Positions 7,736 to 16,312 of a stretch of 64,000 nucleotides of DNA are shown here, one piece after another. Source of the stretch: an uncultured Lachnospiraceae bacterium (GTDB taxonomy: Bacteria > Bacillota > Clostridia > Lachnospirales > Lachnospiraceae). The stretch is from positions 62,001-126,000 of the forward strand of contig URRW01000001.1 of the NCBI GenBank assembly GCA_900550285.1. The letters run 5' to 3'. The notes beneath the pieces were generated by a model that made no database searches, had not been told where the DNA came from, and worked only from the letters and a program-made list of their open reading frames with translations. Positions within the stretch are counted from its first letter, which is position 1; each line of letters starts with the position of its first letter. Made by a program: the position numbers and the translations under genes.

Positions 7736-10468
7736 ATGCTTCAGGAACTTCTTCATTTTCACGGGACGTGGCGCACCTACCAGCAGCGCGTCCTGGACCG
7801 CTTTGACAAATACAGCGACGATAAAAAAATCCATGTGGTCGCCGCGCCCGGCTCCGGCAAAACGACGCTCGGCATCGAGCTGGTGCGCCGTCTGGATTCC
7901 GCCGCGCTCATCCTTGCGCCGACCATCACGATCCGGGAGCAGTGGGCGGACAGGATCCGGGAATCCTTTCTGCCGCAGGAAAACGACGTTTTGGCAGCTT
8001 CCGATCCGCTTTCTTCTTCCGATGAGCCGGGTATGGGTATGCCTTCCGGCTCTGCCCTGCCGCTTCTTTCGCAGGACTTAAAAAATCCCGGCATCATCAC
8101 GATCGCCACCTATCAGGCGCTCCACAGCGCCATGAACCGCATCAGCGGCGTGCTGGAGGAGGACGACGAGCTGCACACCTCCGAGACGGTGGACTATTCG
8201 GATTTTGACCTTGTGAAAAAATTTCAGGAGCACAGCCTTTCCACCCTCTGCCTCGACGAATGCCATCATCTGCGCAGCGAATGGTGGAAGGCGCTGGAAC
8301 AGTTCAAGTCCGCCTTTCCGCAGATTTTTACCGTGGCGCTGACCGCGACGCCGCCCTACGACTCCACGCCCGCCATGTGGACGCGCTACATGGATATGTG
8401 CGGCAGCATCGACGAGGAGATCACCGTGCCGGAGCTTGTAAAGGACGGGACGCTCTGCCCCCATCAGGACTATGTTTATTTCAATTATCCCACAAAGGAG
8501 GAGCTGCAGCGGCTCGAGGTTTTTAACGCCGACGTCAAAGAAATCACGGACACGCTGTTAAACGACGACTCCTTTTTTCAGGCGGTGCAGGGGCACACGC
8601 TTCTTTCCCCGGCTGTTACCGACGAGCAGATCCTCGATAATCCGGCATATTTTTCCTCCATCCTCATCTTTCTGGCGGCAAAAAAAGTCCCCTGCCCGGA
8701 ACGGTTCCAAAAGCTTTTAGGCTTCCGCCGCCTCGAGGAGCTTTCGCCGAAATGGCTGGAGCTTTTGATGCAGGGCTTTTTCTTCGACGACCCGGATTCC
8801 TTTATGACAGACGCCGTTTACCGCGAACAGCTCCTGCACCTGTTCAAATCAAAGGGGCTGATCGAAAAACGGAAAGTGCTGCTCCAGCAAAATCCCGCCC
8901 TCGAAAAGATGATGGTCAATTCCATGGGGAAATGCGACAGCATCCGCGAGATTACCTTTGCGGAATACGATTCCATGCAAAAAGGACTGCGCCTGCTGAT
9001 CCTGACCGACTACATCCGCAAGGAATATGAAAGCGCCCTCGGCGACGAGTCAAAGCACGTGGATCAGCTCGGCGTCCTGCCCTTTTTTGAGCAGCTCCGC
9101 CGCCACGCCGTCCATACAAATTCCGACATCCGCTTTGCCGTGCTGTGCGGTTCTGTCGTCATTATCCCCGCCGAAGCAAAGGACGCCCTCCTTTCCATCG
9201 CCGAAGAGCCGGAGCGCATCAGCTTTTCCTCCGCCGGGCTTCTGACCGACTATGTAAAGGTAAACATTTCCGGCGACCGGCATTTCATGACGGGGCTTGT
9301 GAGCCAGCTGTTTGCAGAGGGCTGTTTTCAGGCGCTCATCGGCACCAAATCGCTGCTGGGGGAGGGCTGGGATTCGCCGTGCATCAACGCCCTCATTCTG
9401 GCAAGCTTTGTCGGCTCCTATATGCTCAGCAACCAGATGCGCGGCCGCGCCATCCGCATTTTTAAGGACGATCCGGAAAAAACGAGCAACATCTGGCACT
9501 TGGTCTGCGTCCGTCCCCGCAAAAACCTGCTGGATCCCTACGACATGGGCGACAGCGAGGATTTTCTCATGCTCAGCCGGCGCATGGAGCACTTTCTCGG
9601 GCTCCACTACGAACAGGATTCGATCGAAAACGGGATGGACCGGCTCTCCTTTGTAAAGCCGCCCTTTTCTCCCGACAATGTAAAAAAAATCAACGCCCGC
9701 ATGCTTGACCTTTCCCGCAAACGCAGCCTTTTGAAGGAGCGCTGGAATCGTTCCCTTGCGGTATTTGACCGGATCGAAACGGTGGACGAAACCGGCGTGC
9801 AGGACAAATTCATTACGAGCGTGCTGCTGTTTGACGCGATCCGTAACCTGATCGTTTCCACCGTCGTCATGATAATCGCCATGCTCCTTTCCGTCAGCCT
9901 CTGCATCCGTACCGGGAGCGGCTCTGTGATCGGGCTGACCTTCGGGCTTTTCGCGATCCTGTTCTTTTTCATGGAACGGCCGCTTTTTAAAAAGGTATTC
10001 TCCCTCGGGACGCCGCTGGGACGGCTCAGCCAATTCGGGCAGGGCATCCGCAGCGCCCTTTTGAAAACCGGACAGCTTGAAATGGAGGAAAGCCGCGTGG
10101 AAACCGACTCTGAGGGCACGATCCATCAGGTTTATCTGCTCGGCGGAACCGGGCGCGACAAGGCGCTCTTTGCCAAATGCGTGTTTGAATTTTTTGAGGT
10201 GATCGACAACCAGCGTTACCTGCTCTATAAGCCCTCCCGCAAAAATAAGCTCGACGGCTGCTTTGTCATCCCCGACTGCTTCTCCAAACGCCGCGAGGAT
10301 GCGGATCTTTTTGCAAAGGAAATGGAACGCTTCATCGGGAAATATGAGGTCGTTTACACCCGCAATGCCGAAGGGCGCAAAATTCTGCTGGACGCGCGCG
10401 TGACGGCGCTTGCCAACAAGGAGCAGCGCTGCCTTTCCCGCCGGAAGGTAAAGGGTGCGCTGGAATAA
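7736..10468 (+). CDS. SF2 DEAD/DEAH-type helicase with internal membrane segments
   Basis: 910-aa superfamily 2 ATPase. The Walker A motif is AAPGSGKTT (about 36-44), the DEAH-type box is DECH near 173, motif III-like TATPP is near 201, and the C-terminal helicase domain has GEGWDSP and QMRGRAIR (motif VI). The helicase core resembles restriction-type SF2 proteins (ResIII-like). Unusually, residues about 700-752 form two strongly hydrophobic stretches (LIVSTVVMIIAMLLSVSL and VIGLTFGLFAILFFF), followed by about 155 residues of unassigned sequence. That predicts a membrane-anchored helicase. No methylase or nuclease gene is adjacent. Function is unknown; a defence or nucleic-acid-uptake role is possible but not shown. 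Confidence 0.85.
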   Translation: MLQELLHFHGTWRTYQQRVLDRFDKYSDDKKIHVVAAPGSGKTTLGIELVRRLDSAALILAPTITIREQWADRIRESFLPQENDVLAASDPLSSSDEPGMGMPSGSALPLLSQDLKNPGIITIATYQALHSAMNRISGVLEEDDELHTSETVDYSDFDLVKKFQEHSLSTLCLDECHHLRSEWWKALEQFKSAFPQIFTVALTATPPYDSTPAMWTRYMDMCGSIDEEITVPELVKDGTLCPHQDYVYFNYPTKEELQRLEVFNADVKEITDTLLNDDSFFQAVQGHTLLSPAVTDEQILDNPAYFSSILIFLAAKKVPCPERFQKLLGFRRLEELSPKWLELLMQGFFFDDPDSFMTDAVYREQLLHLFKSKGLIEKRKVLLQQNPALEKMMVNSMGKCDSIREITFAEYDSMQKGLRLLILTDYIRKEYESALGDESKHVDQLGVLPFFEQLRRHAVHTNSDIRFAVLCGSVVIIPAEAKDALLSIAEEPERISFSSAGLLTDYVKVNISGDRHFMTGLVSQLFAEGCFQALIGTKSLLGEGWDSPCINALILASFVGSYMLSNQMRGRAIRIFKDDPEKTSNIWHLVCVRPRKNLLDPYDMGDSEDFLMLSRRMEHFLGLHYEQDSIENGMDRLSFVKPPFSPDNVKKINARMLDLSRKRSLLKERWNRSLAVFDRIETVDETGVQDKFITSVLLFDAIRNLIVSTVVMIIAMLLSVSLCIRTGSGSVIGLTFGLFAILFFFMERPLFKKVFSLGTPLGRLSQFGQGIRSALLKTGQLEMEESRVETDSEGTIHQVYLLGGTGRDKALFAKCVFEFFEVIDNQRYLLYKPSRKNKLDGCFVIPDCFSKRREDADLFAKEMERFIGKYEVVYTRNAEGRKILLDARVTALANKEQRCLSRRKVKGALE

Positions 10469-10508
10469 GCAAAACGCTGCCGGACATACCGCTGATCCGG
10501 ATAAAAAT

Positions 10509-10549
10509 GCCGCAGAATCATTTCAACCATGATCCTGCGGCGCTTTTTT
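10509..10549. terminator. Terminator between helicase and convergent membrane gene
   Basis: A 13-bp stem (gccgcagaatcat with one G-U pair against atgatcctgcggc), 7-nt loop and a run of six T. It lies between convergent genes and overlaps the stop of the minus-strand gene. Confidence 0.85.
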
Positions 10550-11738
10550 ACGCATTTTTCTCTTTCTTCTTTTTCCGCTTGCCTGACTGCGGCGCAAAAA
10601 ACGCCGCGTAATCCTGTTTTACCTGTTCTTCGCCGTGTGATAAAAACGCATACATCCGTTCCTGTTCCGAAGGACACTCCGGGAAAAGTACCTGAAACCT
10701 CTGCCCCACCTGCTCCATCCTGTTTTTTAACGCCAGCGGCGTCGAAATCCCCGTCAGCTCCTGCCACACCGCCTCAAATTCCGGATAACAAAAGGCTTTC
10801 AGCGGTACCTTCGTCTTTACGCTCTGCCCGTTCAGATACAAAACGGTAACCGTACTCCCTCCATCCTTGCCGTCGGCGGCAGCCTTAAACGCCAGCTTTT
10901 TGGAAATCAGCCGTCCCCCGATCACCATCCAGCTCCGGCTTCGGTAAATATCCACGTACCGCTCCATGTCCGCGTCCTCAAATGCGATCCGTTCAAACCG
11001 CTCGCCCTCCAGCAGCTCCTCTATCTGTTTTTTTGTTAAAATTTCATTCAGAACCGGCGCGCAGTGGCACGGCTTCTGCACATATTTTTTTACCCGCGGA
11101 AAAAATACCACTGTCAGCACCGCAGTCAGGAGCAGGAAAAAGATCATCTCCCCGTCCATGACAATCGTTCCCGCCGCCATCCGCACTGCCGCCAGCACAA
11201 GCAGCAATGCGCCAAAGCCCCACAGCCCGCAGACCAAAAGCTTTTTCAGCGGATAAAACCGGATCCACTCGATACGCCGCATCAGATTTTTTCCGCTCAT
11301 CCCTTCCTTTTCCAGCCCGCGCGCGATCTGCCTGTTCAAAAGCGGCGGGATCCACGCCATTGCGCAGGGAATCGCAAAAGCTATGATCACGCTTACGATC
11401 CCGGCGATCCCAAGATCCAGATACGCGTCCAGAAACAGCATTACAAGAAACGGCACAAATGCCAGCAGGATCAGCGGAAATGTTATTTTTTTGCGCCACA
11501 TCCATAGATTCAGATCATTCAGCGCAGCGTTTACGCAGAGCGCAAAAACCAGCGACGAGCTAAGGCTGCCCGCCAGCCAGATTTTCATGTCTCCCCGCTG
11601 CATGACGTGCACTTCTTCCTGCATGCTTTCCACCCTGCTGATCCCCGCGTATACATACAGCCCGAAAAACAGCGCCGAAACAACTGCCCCGATGATCTTT
11701 AAAACGGTTTTGCCGGACAGGCTCCTCTTTTTTTCCAT
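10548..11738 (-). CDS. Polytopic membrane protein, function unknown
   Basis: 396-aa protein I do not recognise. It has about six transmembrane stretches: one near residues 13-33, one near 53-70, two between 85 and 130, and a pair at about 170-215. A cytoplasmic region of about 170 residues follows and ends in a lysine-rich tail (GKRKKKKEKN). The soluble part has ERYVDIYRSRSWMVIGG, resembling the PH-like or YcxB-like loops in many small Gram-positive membrane proteins, but this is only an impression. It sits 6 bp downstream of the next minus-strand membrane gene, so the two form an operon. Confidence 0.7.
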   Translation of the reverse strand: MEKKRSLSGKTVLKIIGAVVSALFFGLYVYAGISRVESMQEEVHVMQRGDMKIWLAGSLSSSLVFALCVNAALNDLNLWMWRKKITFPLILLAFVPFLVMLFLDAYLDLGIAGIVSVIIAFAIPCAMAWIPPLLNRQIARGLEKEGMSGKNLMRRIEWIRFYPLKKLLVCGLWGFGALLLVLAAVRMAAGTIVMDGEMIFFLLLTAVLTVVFFPRVKKYVQKPCHCAPVLNEILTKKQIEELLEGERFERIAFEDADMERYVDIYRSRSWMVIGGRLISKKLAFKAAADGKDGGSTVTVLYLNGQSVKTKVPLKAFCYPEFEAVWQELTGISTPLALKNRMEQVGQRFQVLFPECPSEQERMYAFLSHGEEQVKQDYAAFFAPQSGKRKKKKEKNA

Positions 11739-11744
11739 ACGACC

Positions 11745-13244
11745 CTATTCCTCCTCCGGCAGATGAAGGTCTGCCATCCTGATTCCGAATCCATTGCTTC
11801 TCAGGCAGAGCGTCAGCGGATCGCCCGCCTCATACGCCGCGTACATATCCTCGCTGACATACAGCTCTGTCTGCGTCTGACTGTCGATTTTTACCGTCAG
11901 ATAACAGTCCGTCTCGCCGTCCTCTTCCCGTCTGTCCGCTCCCGTTATCTGCGCTTCAACATGCTCCGGTTTCCCGCAAAGCGCCAGATTTGTCCCGTAA
12001 GCAATCCCCCAACTGATACACATTGCAAATAAAACCAGACAGACCAGCCCGCTTTTGCGCAGTTTTTTCGGCGTCCGCCAAACCACAAGCCCGATCAGCA
12101 CAGCCATAACAATCAGATAAAGACCTGCGCTTTTCCCGGAATCCACAACCCGCAGCACGACGCGTTCATACTGCCTGAAAACCTCTAAATTCCACAGCCC
12201 CAGCAGGCACGGGATCCATCCCGGTATGCAGATATGCTTTTCCTTCCACTGTTTTCCCGCCTGCTCCGGCTTTTCCGCCGCTACAAGCCCCGGAAAAAGC
12301 ACATAGCACAAATACAGCAGAAGCGGCGAAAACGCCATGATCAGAACGCTCTTTTTCAGTCCCAGCACCTCCGGGAAAAACAACGGAATACTGCTTCCTG
12401 CAATCGCCAGAAACGCAGCAATTACCGTGCCGATCCGGACTGCCCCGATATATTTTTGCAGGGGGATGTGCTCCTCCTCTTCCGGTTCCCGCGTCTGCTT
12501 CGCGCTTTCCTTGCCTGTATTTTCCGCGTTTTTCTCCGTTTTCGGCATTGTGACCTTTATCCCGTGGCAAATAAGCCATCCGATCAGCTCCTCTGCGCCG
12601 TCCATATTGTTTTCAAACCGGAAAAGCGCCTTTTTCTCGGCATTTCTGGCGCAAAAGGAACCGGACAGGCTAAAAGACACCTCCCGGATCTCCTGATACG
12701 AAAATGTCCTGCATCTCCCAAAGCTAGTCACCGCCGTCACATTTCCGTTTCCATACGCCGCTATGCCGCGGTTCCGATACGCAAGCTCCATCCAGATGCC
12801 TGCCGCGCACAAAAGCACAAATGCGCCGCAGACAGCCCTCCCCTCTGCATCGCCTCCCAGAAAAAGCCCTGCACCGACGCAAAACGGCAGCCCGACTGCA
12901 AAAAATATGCCTCCCAGCCACGCTACGATCCGGTTCTCCCGTACCCATGCCTCCGGCATACTCTCCTCCGTCAGCCGCGCCGAAGGACAAAATATCGCCG
13001 CCAGCCCAAGTACGATCAACAAACTGTTAAATCCGGTTTCCCAGAGGGTAAGCATCCCGTCTCTCTGTGCCGCTGCCGCAAGCATCATGAAAAAGCCCGC
13101 TGCCGCCAGTATTCCCCCGTAAATCGCCGCCGGTTTCCGGCTTCTGTCCTTTTGGTGTTCCATATGGCTGTTCCCCCAATTTCTCCATGATTCAGCCCCC
13201 GCATACAATACTTTATAAATATCATATTGCATGTGTAGTTTCAA
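11745..13244 (-). CDS. Large polytopic membrane protein, function unknown
   Basis: 499-aa protein without a recognised family. Hydrophobic segments occur near residues 40-60, 70-90, 108-128, 136-152, 272-290, 300-320, 370-390 and 400-420; between them lies a soluble domain (about 160-265) with an acidic EPEEEE linker. The last 80 residues are a beta-rich soluble domain. The start is uncertain: TTG 13244 has GAGGAG 6-7 nt upstream, while an internal ATG at 13163 (MEHQKD) has only a G-rich stretch. It is the first gene of a two-gene minus-strand operon. The long palindrome at 13313-13537 lies just upstream of its start. Confidence 0.65.
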   Translation of the reverse strand: MKLHMQYDIYKVLYAGAESWRNWGNSHMEHQKDRSRKPAAIYGGILAAAGFFMMLAAAAQRDGMLTLWETGFNSLLIVLGLAAIFCPSARLTEESMPEAWVRENRIVAWLGGIFFAVGLPFCVGAGLFLGGDAEGRAVCGAFVLLCAAGIWMELAYRNRGIAAYGNGNVTAVTSFGRCRTFSYQEIREVSFSLSGSFCARNAEKKALFRFENNMDGAEELIGWLICHGIKVTMPKTEKNAENTGKESAKQTREPEEEEHIPLQKYIGAVRIGTVIAAFLAIAGSSIPLFFPEVLGLKKSVLIMAFSPLLLYLCYVLFPGLVAAEKPEQAGKQWKEKHICIPGWIPCLLGLWNLEVFRQYERVVLRVVDSGKSAGLYLIVMAVLIGLVVWRTPKKLRKSGLVCLVLFAMCISWGIAYGTNLALCGKPEHVEAQITGADRREEDGETDCYLTVKIDSQTQTELYVSEDMYAAYEAGDPLTLCLRSNGFGIRMADLHLPEEE

Positions 13245-13312
13245 TCATTTCTCCTCTTCTTCCTCAAATTTCCGCAGCAGTTTCGCCTGCCGCCCCGGTT
13301 GGGCACTGAGCT

Positions 13313-13537
13313 GCCTCTGTCCGGTACGCCTCCTGCATCGGACGACTGGCGAGCGAAAGAGAATTTGCAAACGGCGCGGCTTGTCCGGCATTCTGTCCGG
13401 GACTTGTCTGAGCACGGCATTACTATGCCGGGCGAGTTTGACCGGACAGAATGCGTCCCGGACAAGCCGCGCCGTTTGATCCAAATTCTCTATGAGCGAG
13501 ATCGGAGTCCGACGCAGGAGGCGTACCGGACAGAGGC
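13313..13537. repeat. 225-bp imperfect palindrome, possible dispersed element
   Basis: Two arms of about 90-95 nt are inverted copies of each other. The outer 24 bases match exactly, an internal block (caaacggcgcggcttgtccg) is also exact, and a few mismatches plus a 4-base indel lie between. A short perfect hairpin (cggcat-tact-atgccg, 13415-13430) sits in the centre. Short frames open on both strands because the arms mirror each other; I do not regard them as genes. It lies in a 395-bp gap between divergent genes, which otherwise holds no coding sequence. It could be a MITE-like repeat or a structured RNA. Confidence 0.8.
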
Positions 13538-13639
13538 GGCATAAAAAACGATTATCCATTTTCCCATTGTTTCTGTCCCCGCCATACGTTATACTTACGG
13601 TATCTGAACGATATTCCCATCCAAAAAGGAGGTATCCCC

Positions 13640-14215
13640 ATGCTTCTGATCCTTACCCTGCTTTTCGGCTTCATCGTGCTCTGCATTTTTTTCAGCAAAC
13701 GTACCGGTTACAGCAAAATGCTTTCCGGCGCATTTCTGCTCTTTTTTGCGGCAGGCGCCGTCCTTCTCCTTGTCAAAAAATTCCTTTTTGATACCCCGCT
13801 GTTCGATCTTGCTGCCGGACTATTTTTATTCGGTGCTTTCCTGCTATTGATTTCCCTTTTCCTCATCCAAACACTTTTCCTCTGCCGTCAGCCGGTGTCT
13901 GCGACCTATATCGGCTTTCATACCTACCGTTCCCGCGGCTCCTCTTCTTATGCCCCCACCTTTTCCTATGAGTGGAACGGCATTTTTTATGAGGAACAAT
14001 CCCCCCGCTCCGAATCCGCCCGCTTTTTAAAGCGCTTTACGCCGGGCAGCCCGTGCACCATTTACATCAATCCAAACAATCCCCGACAATGCTGCGCTGC
14101 CCGGCATTTTCGCTTCTCGGACGCCCTCATTACGTTGTGTGCGATTTTCCTGCTCACCTGTGGGATCGCGCTGCTTGCAAATATGAATGCGCTTTTGCCG
14201 TTCATCACCTATTAG
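13640..14215 (+). CDS. DUF3592-like membrane protein
   Basis: 191-aa protein with two N-terminal transmembrane regions (about 2-20 and 28-75 containing two helices), a soluble beta-rich domain (about 80-150) and a C-terminal helix at 160-180. The middle contains FSYEWNGIFYEE and CTIYINPNNPRQCC, a pattern typical of DUF3592 proteins (F.Y..nG..Y and a YiNP.nP turn). Function of the family is unknown. A strong AAAGGAGG site precedes ATG 13640. It heads a three-gene plus-strand set with the next small membrane protein and a lipoprotein. Confidence 0.75.
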   Translation: MLLILTLLFGFIVLCIFFSKRTGYSKMLSGAFLLFFAAGAVLLLVKKFLFDTPLFDLAAGLFLFGAFLLLISLFLIQTLFLCRQPVSATYIGFHTYRSRGSSSYAPTFSYEWNGIFYEEQSPRSESARFLKRFTPGSPCTIYINPNNPRQCCAARHFRFSDALITLCAIFLLTCGIALLANMNALLPFITY

Positions 14216-14227
14216 GAGGATACTGCC

Positions 14228-14614
14228 ATGACAAACCTTCCCTACAACCGCGGACTTTCCTGGAGGCTTCTGCGAAATATCCGCAAACGCCGCTATACGG
14301 TTGAGCAGATTGTGCAGATGCACGCTGTCCTTCAAAAACAGCAGACCGTCAAAAATACCGGCTTCATCCGCGCTTCCATCGCCCTTTCCGTCTGCGTCCT
14401 GATCGTCATGATCTTTGACATCATTTCCTATTCCGGCTCGGGGCTTCCCCCGGTTCCGACGCTGATTGCCCTTGCCGCAGTCGCGTGCATCTGCCTGTTG
14501 TATCTGCGCGTAAACTTTGCCGACAAAGAAAAGCGCCAGTTTGCCCGCGCTGTGAAAAAAGGCTACCCGGAGCTGGCTGAAAAGTTCGGCATAAACTCTT
14601 TCCAGCCCCGCTGA
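14228..14614 (+). CDS. Small two-helix membrane protein, function unknown
   Basis: 128-aa protein with a basic N-terminus (SWRLLRNIRKRRYT), two predicted transmembrane helices (about 50-68 and 75-93) and a charged C-terminal tail. Nothing in it points to a family. AGGAGG lies 5-6 nt upstream of ATG 14228, and only 12 bp separate it from the DUF3592-like gene, so they are co-transcribed and probably act at the membrane together. Confidence 0.7.
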   Translation: MTNLPYNRGLSWRLLRNIRKRRYTVEQIVQMHAVLQKQQTVKNTGFIRASIALSVCVLIVMIFDIISYSGSGLPPVPTLIALAAVACICLLYLRVNFADKEKRQFARAVKKGYPELAEKFGINSFQPR

Positions 14615-14665
14615 CCCAAAACGCCGCGCTTTATAAAACCGCATCCAAAACGGAGGATACCGCCT

Positions 14666-15313
14666 ATGAAACCTTTCAAACTCACGGCAGCTTCTGCCGC
14701 TCTTTTGCTCCTTCTTTCAGGCTGCACGCCGTCTGCGCCGGCAGATCCGGCAGCGTCTGAAACCGCTTCGGAGCATATCGCATCCGCTTCCGAATCCACG
14801 CCTGAAAGCGTTTCGGAATTCATGCCCGAAACCGCTTCGGAAAATACCGGAGCTTCTTCGGAAACGCCCGAAACCGCTTCCGCAGATTCTGCGCAGCCCG
14901 AACCAACAGCCATTTCCAAAATTACCCCTCAGCCCTGCGCCGATCCCTCCGGAATGGCGCTGTATTCCTCCCTGTCCTTTTTTGCAGGCGAAGACGAATG
15001 GAAGCTGCAGACCTTTGTTCCCGAAGGCTCTCTGGACGGTCAGACGCTGATGCTCGACGACAGCTGCCATTTCCATATCCGGGCTGTTTGCGGTGAAAAC
15101 GCCTATGTTTTTCTGGATGAACAGATCCAGCTTGGCGTTCCGGAAGCCGACGTGTGGACAGACGCCCAAAACAGGCTCCATATCGTTATCCGGGACGTCC
15201 GAAGCGCCCGTTTCCGGATTACCGATTATGTATACGATCCAACCCAAAACTGCTTTGTGGGGACGGCGCTCATCGCAGAGGACGGCGTCAATTTCTGGGG
15301 AACGCTGCGCTGA
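14666..15313 (+). CDS. Secreted lipoprotein with Ser/Glu/Ala-rich linker
   Basis: 215-aa lipoprotein. A signal peptide ends in the lipobox LLSGC, so Cys at about residue 20 should be acylated and anchor the protein outside the membrane. Residues about 28-85 are a low-complexity linker built from imperfect S/T-E-x-A-S-E units, visible also as a DNA repeat around gaaaccgcttcgga. The folded C-terminal part (about 90-215) is not recognised. GGAGG precedes the start. It is 51 bp downstream of the small membrane protein and likely belongs to the same transcription unit. The linker would space the domain from the membrane through the cell wall. Confidence 0.8.
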   Translation: MKPFKLTAASAALLLLLSGCTPSAPADPAASETASEHIASASESTPESVSEFMPETASENTGASSETPETASADSAQPEPTAISKITPQPCADPSGMALYSSLSFFAGEDEWKLQTFVPEGSLDGQTLMLDDSCHFHIRAVCGENAYVFLDEQIQLGVPEADVWTDAQNRLHIVIRDVRSARFRITDYVYDPTQNCFVGTALIAEDGVNFWGTLR

Positions 15314-15411
15314 GTGACCCGGTCACAGACATCCATTTTTCAAACGCATATAATACAGATAACAATTACAATGCTAAAAAGGCGGCTGTTTGCGCCGGAA
15401 TGGAGGTTTTT

Positions 15412-16158
15412 ATGAGACTGAAAGATAAAGTTGCGATCATCACAGGAGGAAGCAGAGGCATCGGCTTTGCTACCGCAGACAGATTTCTGGAAGAGGGCGC
15501 GGTCGTGATCATTACCGCCAGCAGACCCGATTCCGCCAAAAAAGGCGCCGACCGTTTAAAAGAACGTCATCCCGACGGCATTGTGGAAGCGATCAGCCCT
15601 GACCTTGGCAGCCTGACCGCCGTGCGCGCCGCCTTCGAGGACGTCGTTTCCAGATACGGACGCATCGACATCCTCGTCAACAATGCGGGCGTTTCCGAAA
15701 GCACCCCGTTTACCGAATATACGGAAGAGGCGTTCGACAAGGTTATGGATCTTAATGTAAAAGGCGTGTTCAACGCGACCAAAGCCGCCAGCGAGTTCAT
15801 GATTTCCCAAGGCAGCGGCGTGGTGCTTTCCACCTCTTCAATGGTCAGCATTTACGGTCAGCCCAGCGGCATCGCCTATCCGGCTTCCAAATTTGCGGTA
15901 AACGGTTTGACCGTTTCCCTTGCGCGCGAGCTTGGCCCTAAAGGCATCCGCGTCAATGCGGTCGCTCCCGGCATCACGGAAACCGACATGATGAAAGCGG
16001 TTCCCAAAGAGATCATCGATCCCATGATCCGCCAGATCCCCCTGCGCCGTCTCGGACAGCCCGAGGACATCGCCAACGCCTTTGTTTTCCTTGCGTCCGA
16101 CGAAGCCTCCTATATCACAGGCGTCGTTTTAAGCGTAGACGGAATGGCGCGCACCTGA
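15412..16158 (+). CDS. Short-chain dehydrogenase/reductase (SDR), FabG/HSDH-like
   Basis: 248-aa classical SDR, NAD(P)H-dependent oxidoreductase. It has TGGSRGIG (11-18), NNAG (90-93), the active-site tetrad N115, S142/S143, Y156 and K160 (YPASK), and the C-terminal ITGVVLSVDG. I chose ATG 15412 because GGAGG lies 7 nt upstream; the longer open frame has no family N-terminus. Overall pattern and length are close both to FabG-type 3-oxoacyl reductases and to bile-acid hydroxysteroid dehydrogenases of the BaiA type (PDL, NVxGVFN and SVDG features). No fatty-acid genes are nearby, and a bile salt hydrolase is 8 kb away. Substrate is uncertain. Confidence 0.88.
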   Translation: MRLKDKVAIITGGSRGIGFATADRFLEEGAVVIITASRPDSAKKGADRLKERHPDGIVEAISPDLGSLTAVRAAFEDVVSRYGRIDILVNNAGVSESTPFTEYTEEAFDKVMDLNVKGVFNATKAASEFMISQGSGVVLSTSSMVSIYGQPSGIAYPASKFAVNGLTVSLARELGPKGIRVNAVAPGITETDMMKAVPKEIIDPMIRQIPLRRLGQPEDIANAFVFLASDEASYITGVVLSVDGMART

Positions 16159-16170
16159 ATTTACAGCAGA

Positions 16171-16223
16171 CAGCCCCGTGAAAGCGTCCGGATTGGGCAG
16201 ACTTTCACGGGGCTGCTTTTTTC
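16171..16223 (+). terminator. Rho-independent terminator after the SDR gene
   Basis: A perfect 14-bp stem (cagccccgtgaaag / ctttcacggggctg), a 17-nt loop and a run of six T begin 12 bp after the SDR stop codon. Confidence 0.92.
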
Positions 16224-16312
16224 AGCTTCTCCTATACTTTTGATCCATCCTGAAATATAATGGATTCAGACGCCTGCACGAACAGGTACATTGATGTTAA
16301 GGAGGTATCCCC

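Noticed and set aside
9050..10126. 358-aa minus-strand frame inside the helicase gene
   Set aside because: Shadow of the helicase frame; low-complexity composition and no domain pattern.
13241..13559. Several short frames on both strands across the long palindrome
   Set aside because: They arise from mirrored arms and give similar peptides on both strands; repeat structure explains them better than genes.
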